A stretch of DNA of 29,475 bases, from assembly GCA_036003885.1 (NCBI GenBank), contig DASYSA010000005.1:1-29475 (forward strand), read 5' to 3'. Shown here piece by piece: positions 15,417-22,931 of this stretch. The DNA comes from DASYSA01 sp036003885 (lineage in GTDB: Bacteria; Acidobacteriota; Blastocatellia; UBA7656). How positions within the stretch are numbered: the stretch's first letter is position 1; every line of letters starts with the position of its first letter. The position numbers and the translations under genes were made by a program. The notes below the pieces were generated by a model. It saw nothing but the letters and a program-made list of their open reading frames with translations, was not told where the DNA came from and did not search any database.

Positions 15417-15430
15417 ACACGACCTGTGGC

Positions 15431-15438
15431 AGAGGAAG
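15431..15438 (+). promoter_or_regulatory. ribosome binding site of the 51-codon ORF
   Basis: AGAGGAAG ends 8 bases before the ATG at 15447. It selects that ATG over the frame's earlier ATG at 15405, which has no Shine-Dalgarno sequence and lies within the palindrome. Confidence 0.65.
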
Positions 15439-15446
15439 TACACGCA

Positions 15447-15602
15447 ATGACAGAGGCGATTCACTCGCAGTTGGCCGAATTTTTCGGTCGAATTGCGCAC
15501 GTGCCGCCCGTCTCTGACATTGAGTTCTGCATTGACATCAAGATTGACTCGTACTTCCGGAGCGGCTACTATGAACCTCTTGCGACCCCGGGATCATCAT
15601 GA
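15447..15602 (+). CDS. small protein, translationally coupled to the MCP/solute-binding fusion
   Basis: A 51-residue ORF (MTEAIHSQLAEFFGRIA...EPLATPGSS) of no recognised family. It has a good Shine-Dalgarno sequence, whereas the downstream gene has none, and its stop overlaps the start of that gene as ATGA (15599-15602). This is the usual sign of coupled translation. The product is soluble, with an amphipathic N-terminal helix and a short beta-rich segment (DIEFCIDIKIDSYF). It may partner with, or only control synthesis of, the large receptor. It could also be a non-functional leader. Confidence 0.6.
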   Translation: MTEAIHSQLAEFFGRIAHVPPVSDIEFCIDIKIDSYFRSGYYEPLATPGSS

Positions 15603-18600
15603 ACGATCCGCTTCAAACCTCAATCAATGCCCGAGACGATCATTCCGATGACGGCGCACCCACTGAGCGAGAGGTCCCCGGCTCTAACCAGCAGGTCTTC
15701 GACACGCTTGCCAGCATTGCTCGCGGCGACCTCAATTTCCGAATAAACGGCAATGCGGACAGGACGGGCGACGAACGGCAACTGCTGTTCAATCTGGATG
15801 GTCTGGTGCGCCGGCTTCGGTACATCGTCGGCAGGCTTCAGCGCGCGGCCGATTCGATCGACACCGTTATCGGCGAGGTGCTGAAAGGGACGCAGGCGCT
15901 ATCAGCCGGCGTCATCGACGAAGCAAAATCCGTAGAAGAGACTTCCAAGTCAATCTCCGAGATTAACTCCTCGATGCACTCGATTGGACACAGCCTTCAG
16001 ACATTGTCGCATCTGTCACAATCGACCTCGACGTCGATAATGGAGATGGCCACCTCGATCAATCATGTGTCCCAGAACGCCGACGAACTCGCCCATTTCG
16101 TTGAGGAGACCGCCTCTGCCATAGAAGAGATGGCCATCAGCGTGCGTAAGGTGGCCGATTCAACCGAAGCGCTTGCGGAGTCGGCCGAAAAGACGGCCCG
16201 TTCGATGGAGGCCATCGACAACTCTACTCGAAGCATAGGAGAGTCTGTTAACGAGACCACTGTGCTGGCCGAAGAGGTAGCACTTTCTGCTGATGCAGGC
16301 AGCCAGCTCGTCGGCGAAACTGCTGCAAGCATGTCCAAGATCAAGGAGGCGATCGACGCCGCCACTGAAACGATAACGCGACTGGGTAAGAAGTCTGAAA
16401 AGATAGGAGAGGTCACCCATGTGATCGACGAGATCGCCGATCGCACGCATCTTCTTGCTCTCAACGCAGCGATCCTGGCTGCCCAGGCCGGGCCCCAGGG
16501 CAGGGGATTTCGCATCGTGGCCGACGAGATTAAGGAATTAAGTGAGCGCACCGCTTCTTCAACTCGCGAAATCGAAGAGATGATCAAGGCTGTGCGTGAG
16601 GACGTCGCCGAAACGATTGAGCGCGTGGCCGTGGGTGGCCAACGCGCCGATGAGGGCGTAGACCTGGCATCCCGAGCTTCGGTGCTCCTGACCGAGATAC
16701 GAGACAAGACCAATGCTTCCTCGGATCGCATCCGCCTGATTGCAGATGCCACGGCCATTCAGGCATCTGAGAGCCATACCGTCTTCGAAGCGGCCGACCT
16801 GGTCCGACAGCAGGCCCGCGGCATCGAACGCGCCGCAGTCGAGCAGGCCCTAACGTCTCGCCACATCGGCGAACGCGCGCTCCACATGCGGGAACTGACC
16901 GAACAGGTGCGTCTCGCAACCGGCGAACAGGCGCAAGGTTCGAGGTACATCGCGCAGGCTATGGAAGAGCTCACGAGAATAGTCGAGCAGATTCGGGCCG
17001 CGTCCGACGAACAGTCCGCGGGAGCGGATCAGGTTCTGCGTGCTATCGAGACAATTAAAGAGGTGGTCGGTAGAAACCAGACCTCTATTTCAGGGATCAA
17101 CAGCGCGGTCGACCTGCTGGTACGGGAAGCCGAGCTGCTCAATCGCGAAGTGGAGGCATTCAGCCTTCCAACCCCGCAACGGGGCGGCCATCTCCGTTTT
17201 GCTTTGCGATCTCCGCAAGTAACGCTCGACCCCGCATCGGTTTCGACAATCTCGCGAGTTGAGGTCACCTCGAATATCTTCGAGGGCCTCGTGCAGTTCG
17301 GGGAGCGAGGCGAAGTCCGTCCGGCCATCGCCGAGCGTTGGGAGGTTTCACCAGACGGGCGAGCGTACACCTTCTACATTCGCGAGACTGCCCGGTTTCA
17401 TAATGGCCGGCGGGTTCGGGCCGACGATGTCAAGTATTCCTTCGAGCGGCAGCTCAGGCAGAATGAAGCCGGCGCTGCGTGGGTCTTCAGACCCCTGGTC
17501 GGCGCAGCGGAATTCATCTCGGGCGAAGCCGACACGATCTCGGGAATTCAGATAACGAGTGACCAGATCGTGAAATTGGAACTCATTCAGCCAGTCGCGT
17601 TCTTTCTATCCACAATCTGCATGGACTACGGCTACGTTGTGCCGCGCGAGGAGGTCGAGCGATCCCCGGTAGATTTTTGTGTCAGGCCGGTTGGATCGGG
17701 TCCGTTCAGGGTGATTGAGCCGGTGCTGGGCAAACAGGTTCAAATGGAACGCTTCGCAAACTATTGGAATCCGGAGTTACCCTACGTCGACAAACTCACC
17801 GTGACTTTTGGGGTCGGCGCCGAGGAGATATTCGATGGATTCCTGCGTGAGGATTTCGATTACGTCAATGACTTGCCGTTGACCGACCTGGCGGATTTGA
17901 AACGGAGAGCCGGCCAGTTCCATTTTCTCGAGGCGATGCAGCTACAGACGCGAATGCTGGTGTTTGATTGCGAACGGCCACCCTTCTCGGACAAACGGGT
18001 GCGGCAGGCCATCTGTCACGCCATAGACCGAAACCGATTCCTGAGTGAGGTCTATGGGAACATGGCAGAGGCGGCAATCGGCCCGATTCCTCCAGGTCTC
18101 GCGGGTTATGATCCTTCGTATCGAGTCTACGACCACGACCCGGAACGTGCGCGCTCTCTGCTTGAAGAAGCGGGGTACACCGGCGGGTTTGATACCGAGA
18201 TATGGTGGCCGCAGTCGGTAAGCTCCGCGGTTGAATGCCTGAAGGACGATCTGGCTGAGATTGGTGTGAGGGCGGAGTTCCACTACTCTGGTCCCGAGGA
18301 GATGCAAAGGGCGCTACGGCTGCGTATGGTTCCGATGGCCGGCCGTGACTGGTTTGCGGATTATCCCGACCCTGACAACTTCACCTATGTTCTGTTTCAT
18401 TCCAGAAATCGTGATCTCTTCATCGGCACCTACTCGAACGAAGATCTCGACCGCCTGACTGATCAGGCTCGCTCTGTGATGGACCGAGATGTAAGAGCGG
18501 AGATTTATGGGGAGGTGACCCGACTGCTGCTCGAAGATGCTCCCTGCGCTTTTCTGGCTCACCGACGAAGCTTTGTTGTGCACAGGCCGGTCCTTGAGGG

Positions 18601-18673
18601 CGTGACCCTGCACCTTCTCTCGCCATTCGTAGCGCCGAGAGATCTTTGGTTTGCCCGGAGCGGCGAGGACTGA
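15599..18673 (+). CDS. soluble chemoreceptor signalling domain fused to a family 5 solute-binding domain
   Basis: A 1024-residue protein. Residues 33-90 resemble a HAMP-like module (LASIARGDLNFRI). Residues 90-510 are one long coiled coil of MCP signalling type. The near-invariant hairpin tip is at 272-325, with IADRTHLLALNAAILAAQAG followed by GRGFRIVADEIKELSERT, which in chemoreceptors contacts CheA and CheW. Residues 525-1020 are a complete SBP_bac_5 (DppA/OppA-like) domain, seen in GGHLRFALRSPQVTLDP, EGLVQF, RPAIAERWEVSPDGRAYTFYIR, GSGPFRV, DKRVRQAICHAIDR and a typical end. There is no signal peptide or membrane helix, so both halves should be cytoplasmic. The architecture suggests a receptor sensing an intracellular small molecule or peptide. 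SgrR is a known precedent for a cytoplasmic SBP_5 sensor domain. The ATG overlaps the upstream stop and lacks its own Shine-Dalgarno sequence. Confidence 0.85.
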   Translation: MNDPLQTSINARDDHSDDGAPTEREVPGSNQQVFDTLASIARGDLNFRINGNADRTGDERQLLFNLDGLVRRLRYIVGRLQRAADSIDTVIGEVLKGTQALSAGVIDEAKSVEETSKSISEINSSMHSIGHSLQTLSHLSQSTSTSIMEMATSINHVSQNADELAHFVEETASAIEEMAISVRKVADSTEALAESAEKTARSMEAIDNSTRSIGESVNETTVLAEEVALSADAGSQLVGETAASMSKIKEAIDAATETITRLGKKSEKIGEVTHVIDEIADRTHLLALNAAILAAQAGPQGRGFRIVADEIKELSERTASSTREIEEMIKAVREDVAETIERVAVGGQRADEGVDLASRASVLLTEIRDKTNASSDRIRLIADATAIQASESHTVFEAADLVRQQARGIERAAVEQALTSRHIGERALHMRELTEQVRLATGEQAQGSRYIAQAMEELTRIVEQIRAASDEQSAGADQVLRAIETIKEVVGRNQTSISGINSAVDLLVREAELLNREVEAFSLPTPQRGGHLRFALRSPQVTLDPASVSTISRVEVTSNIFEGLVQFGERGEVRPAIAERWEVSPDGRAYTFYIRETARFHNGRRVRADDVKYSFERQLRQNEAGAAWVFRPLVGAAEFISGEADTISGIQITSDQIVKLELIQPVAFFLSTICMDYGYVVPREEVERSPVDFCVRPVGSGPFRVIEPVLGKQVQMERFANYWNPELPYVDKLTVTFGVGAEEIFDGFLREDFDYVNDLPLTDLADLKRRAGQFHFLEAMQLQTRMLVFDCERPPFSDKRVRQAICHAIDRNRFLSEVYGNMAEAAIGPIPPGLAGYDPSYRVYDHDPERARSLLEEAGYTGGFDTEIWWPQSVSSAVECLKDDLAEIGVRAEFHYSGPEEMQRALRLRMVPMAGRDWFADYPDPDNFTYVLFHSRNRDLFIGTYSNEDLDRLTDQARSVMDRDVRAEIYGEVTRLLLEDAPCAFLAHRRSFVVHRPVLEGVTLHLLSPFVAPRDLWFARSGED

Positions 18674-18782
18674 TGTGGCAAGCCGCACGGCCGGCCGTTT
18701 CTAAGGCCTTTTGCAGAGTAGTGGTTCCTGATCCGACGAAAACCTGGTTGCGACTACTCGGTCATCGCTCCCTATTAACCAC

Positions 18783-19850
18783 CTATTTCAAAGCCCTGAG
18801 CTGATCAATCCGGCCGCGCGCGGCATGGACGTAGGTGGCTGTTTCATTGTCAGAGAAGCCCCCGGCCCGGAAGGCGTCGGAGAGTTGCTTATCCGACAGT
18901 CGGCCGAGAAGGTTACCCATCCAACGAGCATTCTCGACGGTGATTCCTTCGAGCACCTTCGGATTCTTGCCCTCGTAATGGAAATGCACGCGTCCTCCGC
19001 TCACGCTGTCAATAAAAACCTGCCTGGAATATGAATCAGGGATGCCTTTGGATCCTGCCGGCGCACTTCCGAAGAATGGGAGTTTTTGGAAGAAGGAGCC
19101 GGTGGAGCCGAGGGTTGCTCCCAGGTCGGCCACGTAGAAGACGCGTTCGCTGCGATCACCTCCGCTCGACTTGTTCGGTTGTACGATCTTGTTGTTGACA
19201 TCTTTCAGGTCCCAGTTGTTGAGCAGGGCCATCAAGACCTTGAGTCCCTCAAGCTCTCGAGTGCCGTTGAATGGGCTCGAGTTCCACAGCCACAGACCAA
19301 TCTCCTTGAAACCGTCATCGCGCCGCTCGAATCTCACATCCCAGACGTCAAAGCCGCCGCGACCTTCAATGTGGGTGCGCTTGACGAAGTAGTCCTGGTC
19401 CACGTGGTATCCGACGGCCCAGACGATGCGGGACGCTGCGGTCTCGGGCCTCGCCTCAGCCCCAAACTTCACCGTCCAACTGCGGCCCTTGCCGTCGTCG
19501 ACGATGATCTTTTCGGACGTGCCGGATGATGACCGGCGAACAAATGTGAACTTGTCCGAGGGATCCGGCGCAGCGTCGCGGCCGCCGGGACCGTAAAAAA
19601 GATCGCGGCTTTCGATATCTGCCGGCTCTTGCCACAAGATCGGATGAGCGTCTTTGGCGCTGGCGGAGTCTCCTTTTTTGGCCTTGTCACCATCCTGCTT
19701 TTTCGGACTCTTGCCTTTATCATCCTGCTTTTTGGCACTCTTGCCTTTATCATCCTGCCGGTTCCGATACGCAGAGGCCGACGGTGCGAACAGGCTAATC
19801 ACCAGGCACGTTCCTGCGAGCGCACAAGTCATCTTGCTCTTCAGTGGCAT
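18783..19850 (-). CDS. exported protein with kinase-like motifs, unknown function
   Basis: A 355-residue protein with a signal peptide (1-27, cleavage after SASA), a lysine-rich low-complexity linker (28-66) and a globular domain from about 70. I do not recognise a named family. The domain carries motifs in the order expected of an atypical protein-kinase fold: WTVKFG (K128), PETAASRIVWAVGY (E136), LNNWDLKDVNN (D214, N219/220) and FYVADLGATLG (D242). These resemble the VAIK lysine, helix-C Glu, catalytic-loop D...N and DFG-like Asp of HipA, FAM20 and PI-kinase-type enzymes. Kinase activity is my inference. The ATG at 19850 is preferred over a frame opening at 19886, because it has AGGGGGGAAG at correct spacing and the predicted -10 box covers the upstream codon. 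Confidence 0.8.
   Translation of the reverse strand: MPLKSKMTCALAGTCLVISLFAPSASAYRNRQDDKGKSAKKQDDKGKSPKKQDGDKAKKGDSASAKDAHPILWQEPADIESRDLFYGPGGRDAAPDPSDKFTFVRRSSSGTSEKIIVDDGKGRSWTVKFGAEARPETAASRIVWAVGYHVDQDYFVKRTHIEGRGGFDVWDVRFERRDDGFKEIGLWLWNSSPFNGTRELEGLKVLMALLNNWDLKDVNNKIVQPNKSSGGDRSERVFYVADLGATLGSTGSFFQKLPFFGSAPAGSKGIPDSYSRQVFIDSVSGGRVHFHYEGKNPKVLEGITVENARWMGNLLGRLSDKQLSDAFRAGGFSDNETATYVHAARGRIDQLRALK
19691..19757. repeat. 30-bp tandem repeat within the exported protein gene
   Basis: Two 30-base copies (CATCCTGCTTTTT...CTTGCCTTTAT) plus a 7-base partial third. On the coding strand they encode the decapeptide-like unit QDDKGKS(A/P)KK in the lysine-rich linker just after the signal peptide. 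Copy number could vary between strains. Confidence 0.85.
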
Positions 19851-19884
19851 TTGATCTTCCCCCCTGAAAGTTTGAACGAAGGAC

Positions 19885-19890
19885 ATTATA
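19885..19890 (-). promoter_or_regulatory. -10 box (TATAAT) of the exported kinase-like protein gene
   Basis: A perfect TATAAT on the minus strand lies 34 bases upstream of the ATG at 19850. A weak TTTTCC is found 17 bases further up as the -35. Transcription would start near 19878. Confidence 0.5.
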
Positions 19891-20012
19891 GACGCTGGGC
19901 CGCGCCTGGAAAAGTGACAACGTGCAGGAAGGAGTATCGGGAGGGGAAAGCGGGATCCAGGGAGAGCGGGCTCCGGCCCGCTCTCCTGGCTCTTTCGAGA
20001 CCAACGGGAAGA

Positions 20013-20936
20013 CTAATAATTCATCCGTTCCACAAAGTCGCCGATATTAACCTCGGAGACGGACCGGGTAATGAGCGCGATACACGCTGTGTTTTCCACC
20101 TTTAGCACGACAAGCTCACCCATAACCTTGCGAGGCAAAGCCGGCCTGGCGCGTCGAACGTCACTGCGGGGCGCTCGCGGCGCGCTGGATGAGAAGTCAC
20201 CGCCCCGAAAACGCTCACTGCCGTATCCGCCGCTACGTTCTTGTACTATGTCATCTCCGGCAATTTTCGCTATGCCCTCGCCTCGAGTGATCTTGCGGTA
20301 AATGGTGAAGTGGTCGCCGGCGCGGACGCCCTGACGGTTGCCAAGATCGATGAAGGCAAGCTGGTTGACTGACAGGTACTCCTTGGCGATCGGTGACATG
20401 ATTATTCGGCCGGTCAGTCCCGAAGAACCTTCGCTGTATCTTGGAAGCGGCCGCAAATCCTGAGCGCCTGGAGCTGTCTGTAGCTCATATGGTTTCAGTA
20501 CATCTCCGAACTCTATAGGGTCGCATGAGACGGTGATCTCAGCTACTGAGATCTTCTCGTGCACCTCGGTTACTCGCAGCAGACCGAGCTCTCGAACGAA
20601 ATAGCCGACCTTCTTCTTGGTGTACGGATGCTTGACCGCGCCGAGTGGCCGAATTATGTAATAGACCGCTCCGGATTGTACACCGCTTTCGCGGCCCTTA
20701 TTCAGATAAACGACGTCACCCTGACTATAGCCGTCTCTCTCATTCTCCTTTTCGGCGCCAACCACCTGAAGGTCAGTGCGGGGTGAAACCTCGGAGATGT
20801 AGCCGGTGCAGTATATTCCGGCCTCCCTCGCAACAGGTTCGGACTTCACGGGTCCCTGCTGCGCTGAAGCTGTTTTGAAGAATGCCAGAAATACAAGGAC
20901 TGTCGGCACTATGGCGACACGGATTGACTCTCTCAT
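20013..20936 (-). CDS. exported protein with FlgT_C-like repeats
   Basis: A 307-residue protein with a signal peptide (about 1-24, ending TASA). Two segments share the pattern of small SH3-like beta barrels seen in the FlgT C-terminal domain family. One is around 71-150 (GDVVYLNKGRESGVQSGAVYYIIRP and, later, RVTEVHEKISVAEI). The other is around 190-305 (AFIDLGNRQGVRAGDHFTIYR and GELVVLKVENTACIALI). A glycine/arginine-rich loop (about 233-268) interrupts the second. No flagellar gene lies nearby, so it is more likely an envelope protein of unknown role. The ATG at 20936 is chosen because AAGGAG (20942-20947) is 5 bases upstream and would overlap the alternative GTG at 20942. Confidence 0.75.
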   Translation of the reverse strand: MRESIRVAIVPTVLVFLAFFKTASAQQGPVKSEPVAREAGIYCTGYISEVSPRTDLQVVGAEKENERDGYSQGDVVYLNKGRESGVQSGAVYYIIRPLGAVKHPYTKKKVGYFVRELGLLRVTEVHEKISVAEITVSCDPIEFGDVLKPYELQTAPGAQDLRPLPRYSEGSSGLTGRIIMSPIAKEYLSVNQLAFIDLGNRQGVRAGDHFTIYRKITRGEGIAKIAGDDIVQERSGGYGSERFRGGDFSSSAPRAPRSDVRRARPALPRKVMGELVVLKVENTACIALITRSVSEVNIGDFVERMNY

Positions 20937-20941
20937 TGCCA

Positions 20942-20947
20942 CTCCTT
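20942..20947 (-). promoter_or_regulatory. ribosome binding site deciding the FlgT_C-like gene start
   Basis: AAGGAG on the minus strand, 5 bases before the ATG at 20936. It overlaps the GTG at 20942, ruling that codon out as the start. Confidence 0.7.
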
Positions 20948-21008
20948 ACGACTTAGGAAAGGGGAACCAGGAAACGACACCTAGGGGCACAACGACAAGT
21001 CTGTCCGG

Positions 21009-21037
21009 AAACTACCAAAGTCCAACGGCTAAGTCAA
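21009..21037 (-). promoter_or_regulatory. possible promoter of the FlgT_C-like gene
   Basis: On the minus strand TTGACT (21032-21037), 17 bases, TAGTTT (21009-21014). Spacing and -35 box are good and the -10 box is weak. It is about 70 bases upstream of the ATG. Confidence 0.35.
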
Positions 21038-21159
21038 TAATTAATTCTCGAGGCGTGCTGCGAATACCGTTGGAAACCTGGCGGCTGTTCGGCGACGAAG
21101 GGGACCCGGTCCGGTGCACGCCGGCAAACGAACAGGCTGTGACGTTGTCCACAATTGCC

Positions 21160-21187
21160 TTGACAGTATTCCCAGAAAGGCGATAAT
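21160..21187 (+). promoter_or_regulatory. strong predicted sigma-70 promoter of the zinc-ribbon gene
   Basis: A perfect TTGACA (21160-21165), 16 bases, GATAAT (21182-21187). It is the best -35/-10 pair seen in the window. Transcription would begin near 21194, leaving a leader of about 235 bases before the zinc-ribbon start codon at 21429. Together with the divergent promoter at 21009-21037 it accounts for most of the 492-base region between the two genes. Confidence 0.6.
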
Positions 21188-21258
21188 GGCAGGCAGATTG
21201 TCAGGGTGGGAATGTGTAGGTGTCGAAATGAAGTACTAAAAGTAGCGGGTAAACGATC

Positions 21259-21333
21259 ATGGTTGCAGCGAACAAGAATCGGGGGGTACAAGTTTCGTCG
21301 GGTGCTTTGAAGCCGGGACCCCTTAATAAATAA
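21259..21333 (+). CDS. possible 24-residue leader ORF
   Basis: ATG 21259 to TAA 21331-21333 encodes MVAANKNRGVQVSSGALKPG plus four more residues. It lies inside the long leader of the zinc-ribbon gene. There is no convincing Shine-Dalgarno sequence, and the peptide is unfamiliar. It is listed only because it is the sole complete ATG ORF of this kind in the leader; it may be chance. Confidence 0.2.
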   Translation: MVAANKNRGVQVSSGALKPGPLNK

Positions 21334-21416
21334 GCTCACAAGATAGAAAGAGCAAGGAACTCGTTGCCGCCAGTCCTGATGTCCGCTTAATTGCCGAATC
21401 CCAGATGCAGCCAATC

Positions 21417-21422
21417 AGGAGG
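21417..21422 (+). promoter_or_regulatory. ribosome binding site of the zinc-ribbon gene
   Basis: AGGAGG, a perfect anti-16S match, ends 6 bases before GTG 21429. It falls inside the coding frame if the ATG at 21405 were used, so it argues for the GTG start. Confidence 0.75.
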
Positions 21423-21428
21423 CCCATT

Positions 21429-21770
21429 GTGTACGAGTACAAGGATAAGCTACTGAGGTGCATAGACTGCGATGAGGAGTTTATTTTCACTGCCGGGGAG
21501 CAGTTGTTCTTTGCCGATAAGGGACTCAAGAACGAGCCGAAGCGATGCAAGCCGTGCAAGCTGAGAAAGAATGAACGAATCGCAGCCAACATGCAGACTT
21601 TCGGCCACGCCTTTCCGCGCGAACGCGTTGAGGTGACTGTGAAGTGCGCCCTCTGCGCGATCGAAACGACTGTTCCATTCAGACCGACGCAGGGGCGACC
21701 GGTGTATTGTCGTGATTGTTTCCTGAGGATGCGCGCTTCTACCGCGCATGCTCATGTGCCCCTCACCTAG
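21429..21770 (+). CDS. small double zinc-ribbon protein
   Basis: A 113-residue protein (GTG start). The first zinc ribbon is CIDC...CKPC (residues about 11-46) with EEFIFTAGEQLFFADKGLKNEPKRC between, matching the 'probable zinc-ribbon domain' family. A second CxxC pair follows (KCALC ... YCRDCF) with the VPFRPTQGRPVYC signature found in small acidobacterial and cyanobacterial zinc-finger proteins. It probably binds nucleic acid or protein; its function is unknown. The start at GTG 21429 is supported by AGGAGG 6 bases before it; the upstream ATG at 21405 would add eight residues. A strong promoter and a long leader precede it, suggesting control at the RNA level. Confidence 0.82.
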   Translation: MYEYKDKLLRCIDCDEEFIFTAGEQLFFADKGLKNEPKRCKPCKLRKNERIAANMQTFGHAFPRERVEVTVKCALCAIETTVPFRPTQGRPVYCRDCFLRMRASTAHAHVPLT

Positions 21771-21798
21771 CAGGCAAATCTCTCATCGGTTTGAATAA

Positions 21799-21817
21799 CT
21801 GACCATGTCCCGGTCAG
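21799..21817. terminator. possible terminator hairpin between convergent genes
   Basis: CTGACC, a 7-base loop and GGTCAG lie between the stops of the zinc-ribbon and uracil-DNA glycosylase genes. The stem is short and no clear U-tract follows on either strand, so this is weak. Confidence 0.3.
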
Positions 21818-21862
21818 GTGAGTTAAAGGTGCGTCTTGCCGGCGCAATAGCGAAAGCAAAAT

Positions 21863-22759
21863 TCAATCAGTCTGCGAGGCGAGATAATCTCTCACCTTCT
21901 TCATGTCTTCCCATGTCTCGCGCTTCTTCTCGGGAGATCTTAGAAGATAGGCAGGATGGAAAGTCGGCATGACCTTGATGCCGTTCCACTCGCGCCATTC
22001 GCCACGCGATCTTGACATACTTTCCTTTGATTTGAGCAGGCACTGAAACGCCGGCAGCCCAAGCACGACAATCACCTTCGGCCGGATGAAGGCCAGCTGG
22101 CGAAAGAGGAAAGGCTCGCAAGTTGCCACCTCATCTCGTTCAGGCGTTCGGTTGCCGGGGGGGCGACACTTCACGACATTGCAGATGTAGACGTCCTCGC
22201 GCCTCAGTCCGATCGCTTCGATAATCTTATTCAGAAGCTGCCCGGCCCTGCCGACAAAGGGGCGGCCCGTGGCATCTTCATCGGCTCCGGGTCCCTCGCC
22301 AACAAACACGAGTTTTGCCTCCGGGTTACCCTCGCCGAAGACGATGTTGTTGCGGGCCACATGCAGCTTGCATCGCACACAGTCGCCGATCTCCTGTCGT
22401 ATCGCCTCAAGAGATGTGTCGCTCGACGTCAGGATTGGGCCCGCTAAAGGTGTTGATCTGTAAGCCGGACGAACCGCGAGTTCCACAAACAGGCTCGATT
22501 GTTCCGCGCCTGCTCCTGGAACGAGAAGGTGTTCTGCGGCGGCAGGCTCTGAACTAACGGGGGTCATGCTGTAGTTGAGCTGACCCGAATCGTCAGCTGC
22601 GCGGGGTAGACTGCCCGCCTCCGGAGTAGCTGCAGGAGCCACTTCTGCCTTGACGCCCGCCCCTCCAATATCGGTGACTCCGATCTCGCGGTAGAACTTT
22701 AACTGGTCTTCGATCTGACGGGCGAGTTCGGCAAGCTCCCCAATAATCTCTTTCGACAT
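21863..22759 (-). CDS. uracil-DNA glycosylase, type 4/5-like with iron-sulphur cluster
   Basis: A 298-residue base-excision repair enzyme. The catalytic domain covers about 115-295. Four cysteines fit the [4Fe-4S] pattern of type 4 UDGs: C127 and C130 in GDCVRCKLH, C198 in NVVKCRPPGNRTP and C214 in VATCEPFL. Motif A is GEGPGADED (154-162), with GRPFVGRAGQLL after it, and motif B is HPAYLLRSPEKK (268-279). The first ~110 residues hold a short helical start (LAELARQIEDQLKFYREIG) and an Ala/Pro/Ser-rich linker, common in bacterial members and not needed for catalysis. It removes uracil arising from cytosine deamination. It is convergent with the zinc-ribbon gene and divergent from the MFS exporter gene, whose start is about 170 bases away. 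Confidence 0.94.
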   Translation of the reverse strand: MSKEIIGELAELARQIEDQLKFYREIGVTDIGGAGVKAEVAPAATPEAGSLPRAADDSGQLNYSMTPVSSEPAAAEHLLVPGAGAEQSSLFVELAVRPAYRSTPLAGPILTSSDTSLEAIRQEIGDCVRCKLHVARNNIVFGEGNPEAKLVFVGEGPGADEDATGRPFVGRAGQLLNKIIEAIGLRREDVYICNVVKCRPPGNRTPERDEVATCEPFLFRQLAFIRPKVIVVLGLPAFQCLLKSKESMSRSRGEWREWNGIKVMPTFHPAYLLRSPEKKRETWEDMKKVRDYLASQTD

Positions 22760-22931
22760 CGAGATAGATTCTCCGACAGGGTGGCTTCACGGTCAAGGGT
22801 GGGACCGCTTGCCCCGCCCCATCTCGGAACAAGGCTTGAGCACGCAGTGCCGGCAACGTAGAATCAAGTCTTTCAGTGCCGGCCCCGGAGGCAAGAGCAG
22901 AAGGTTGACACGAGACGACAGAACGAGAACG

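Noticed and set aside
16063..16758. 231-codon minus-strand open frame rich in Ser/Ala
   Set aside because: It is the antisense reading of the MCP coiled coil, which is low in complexity and gives long antisense frames.
18687..18698. 12-bp palindrome ACGGCCGGCCGT after the receptor fusion gene as a terminator
   Set aside because: With no loop and no U-tract it is a poor terminator; such GC palindromes are expected by chance in this composition.
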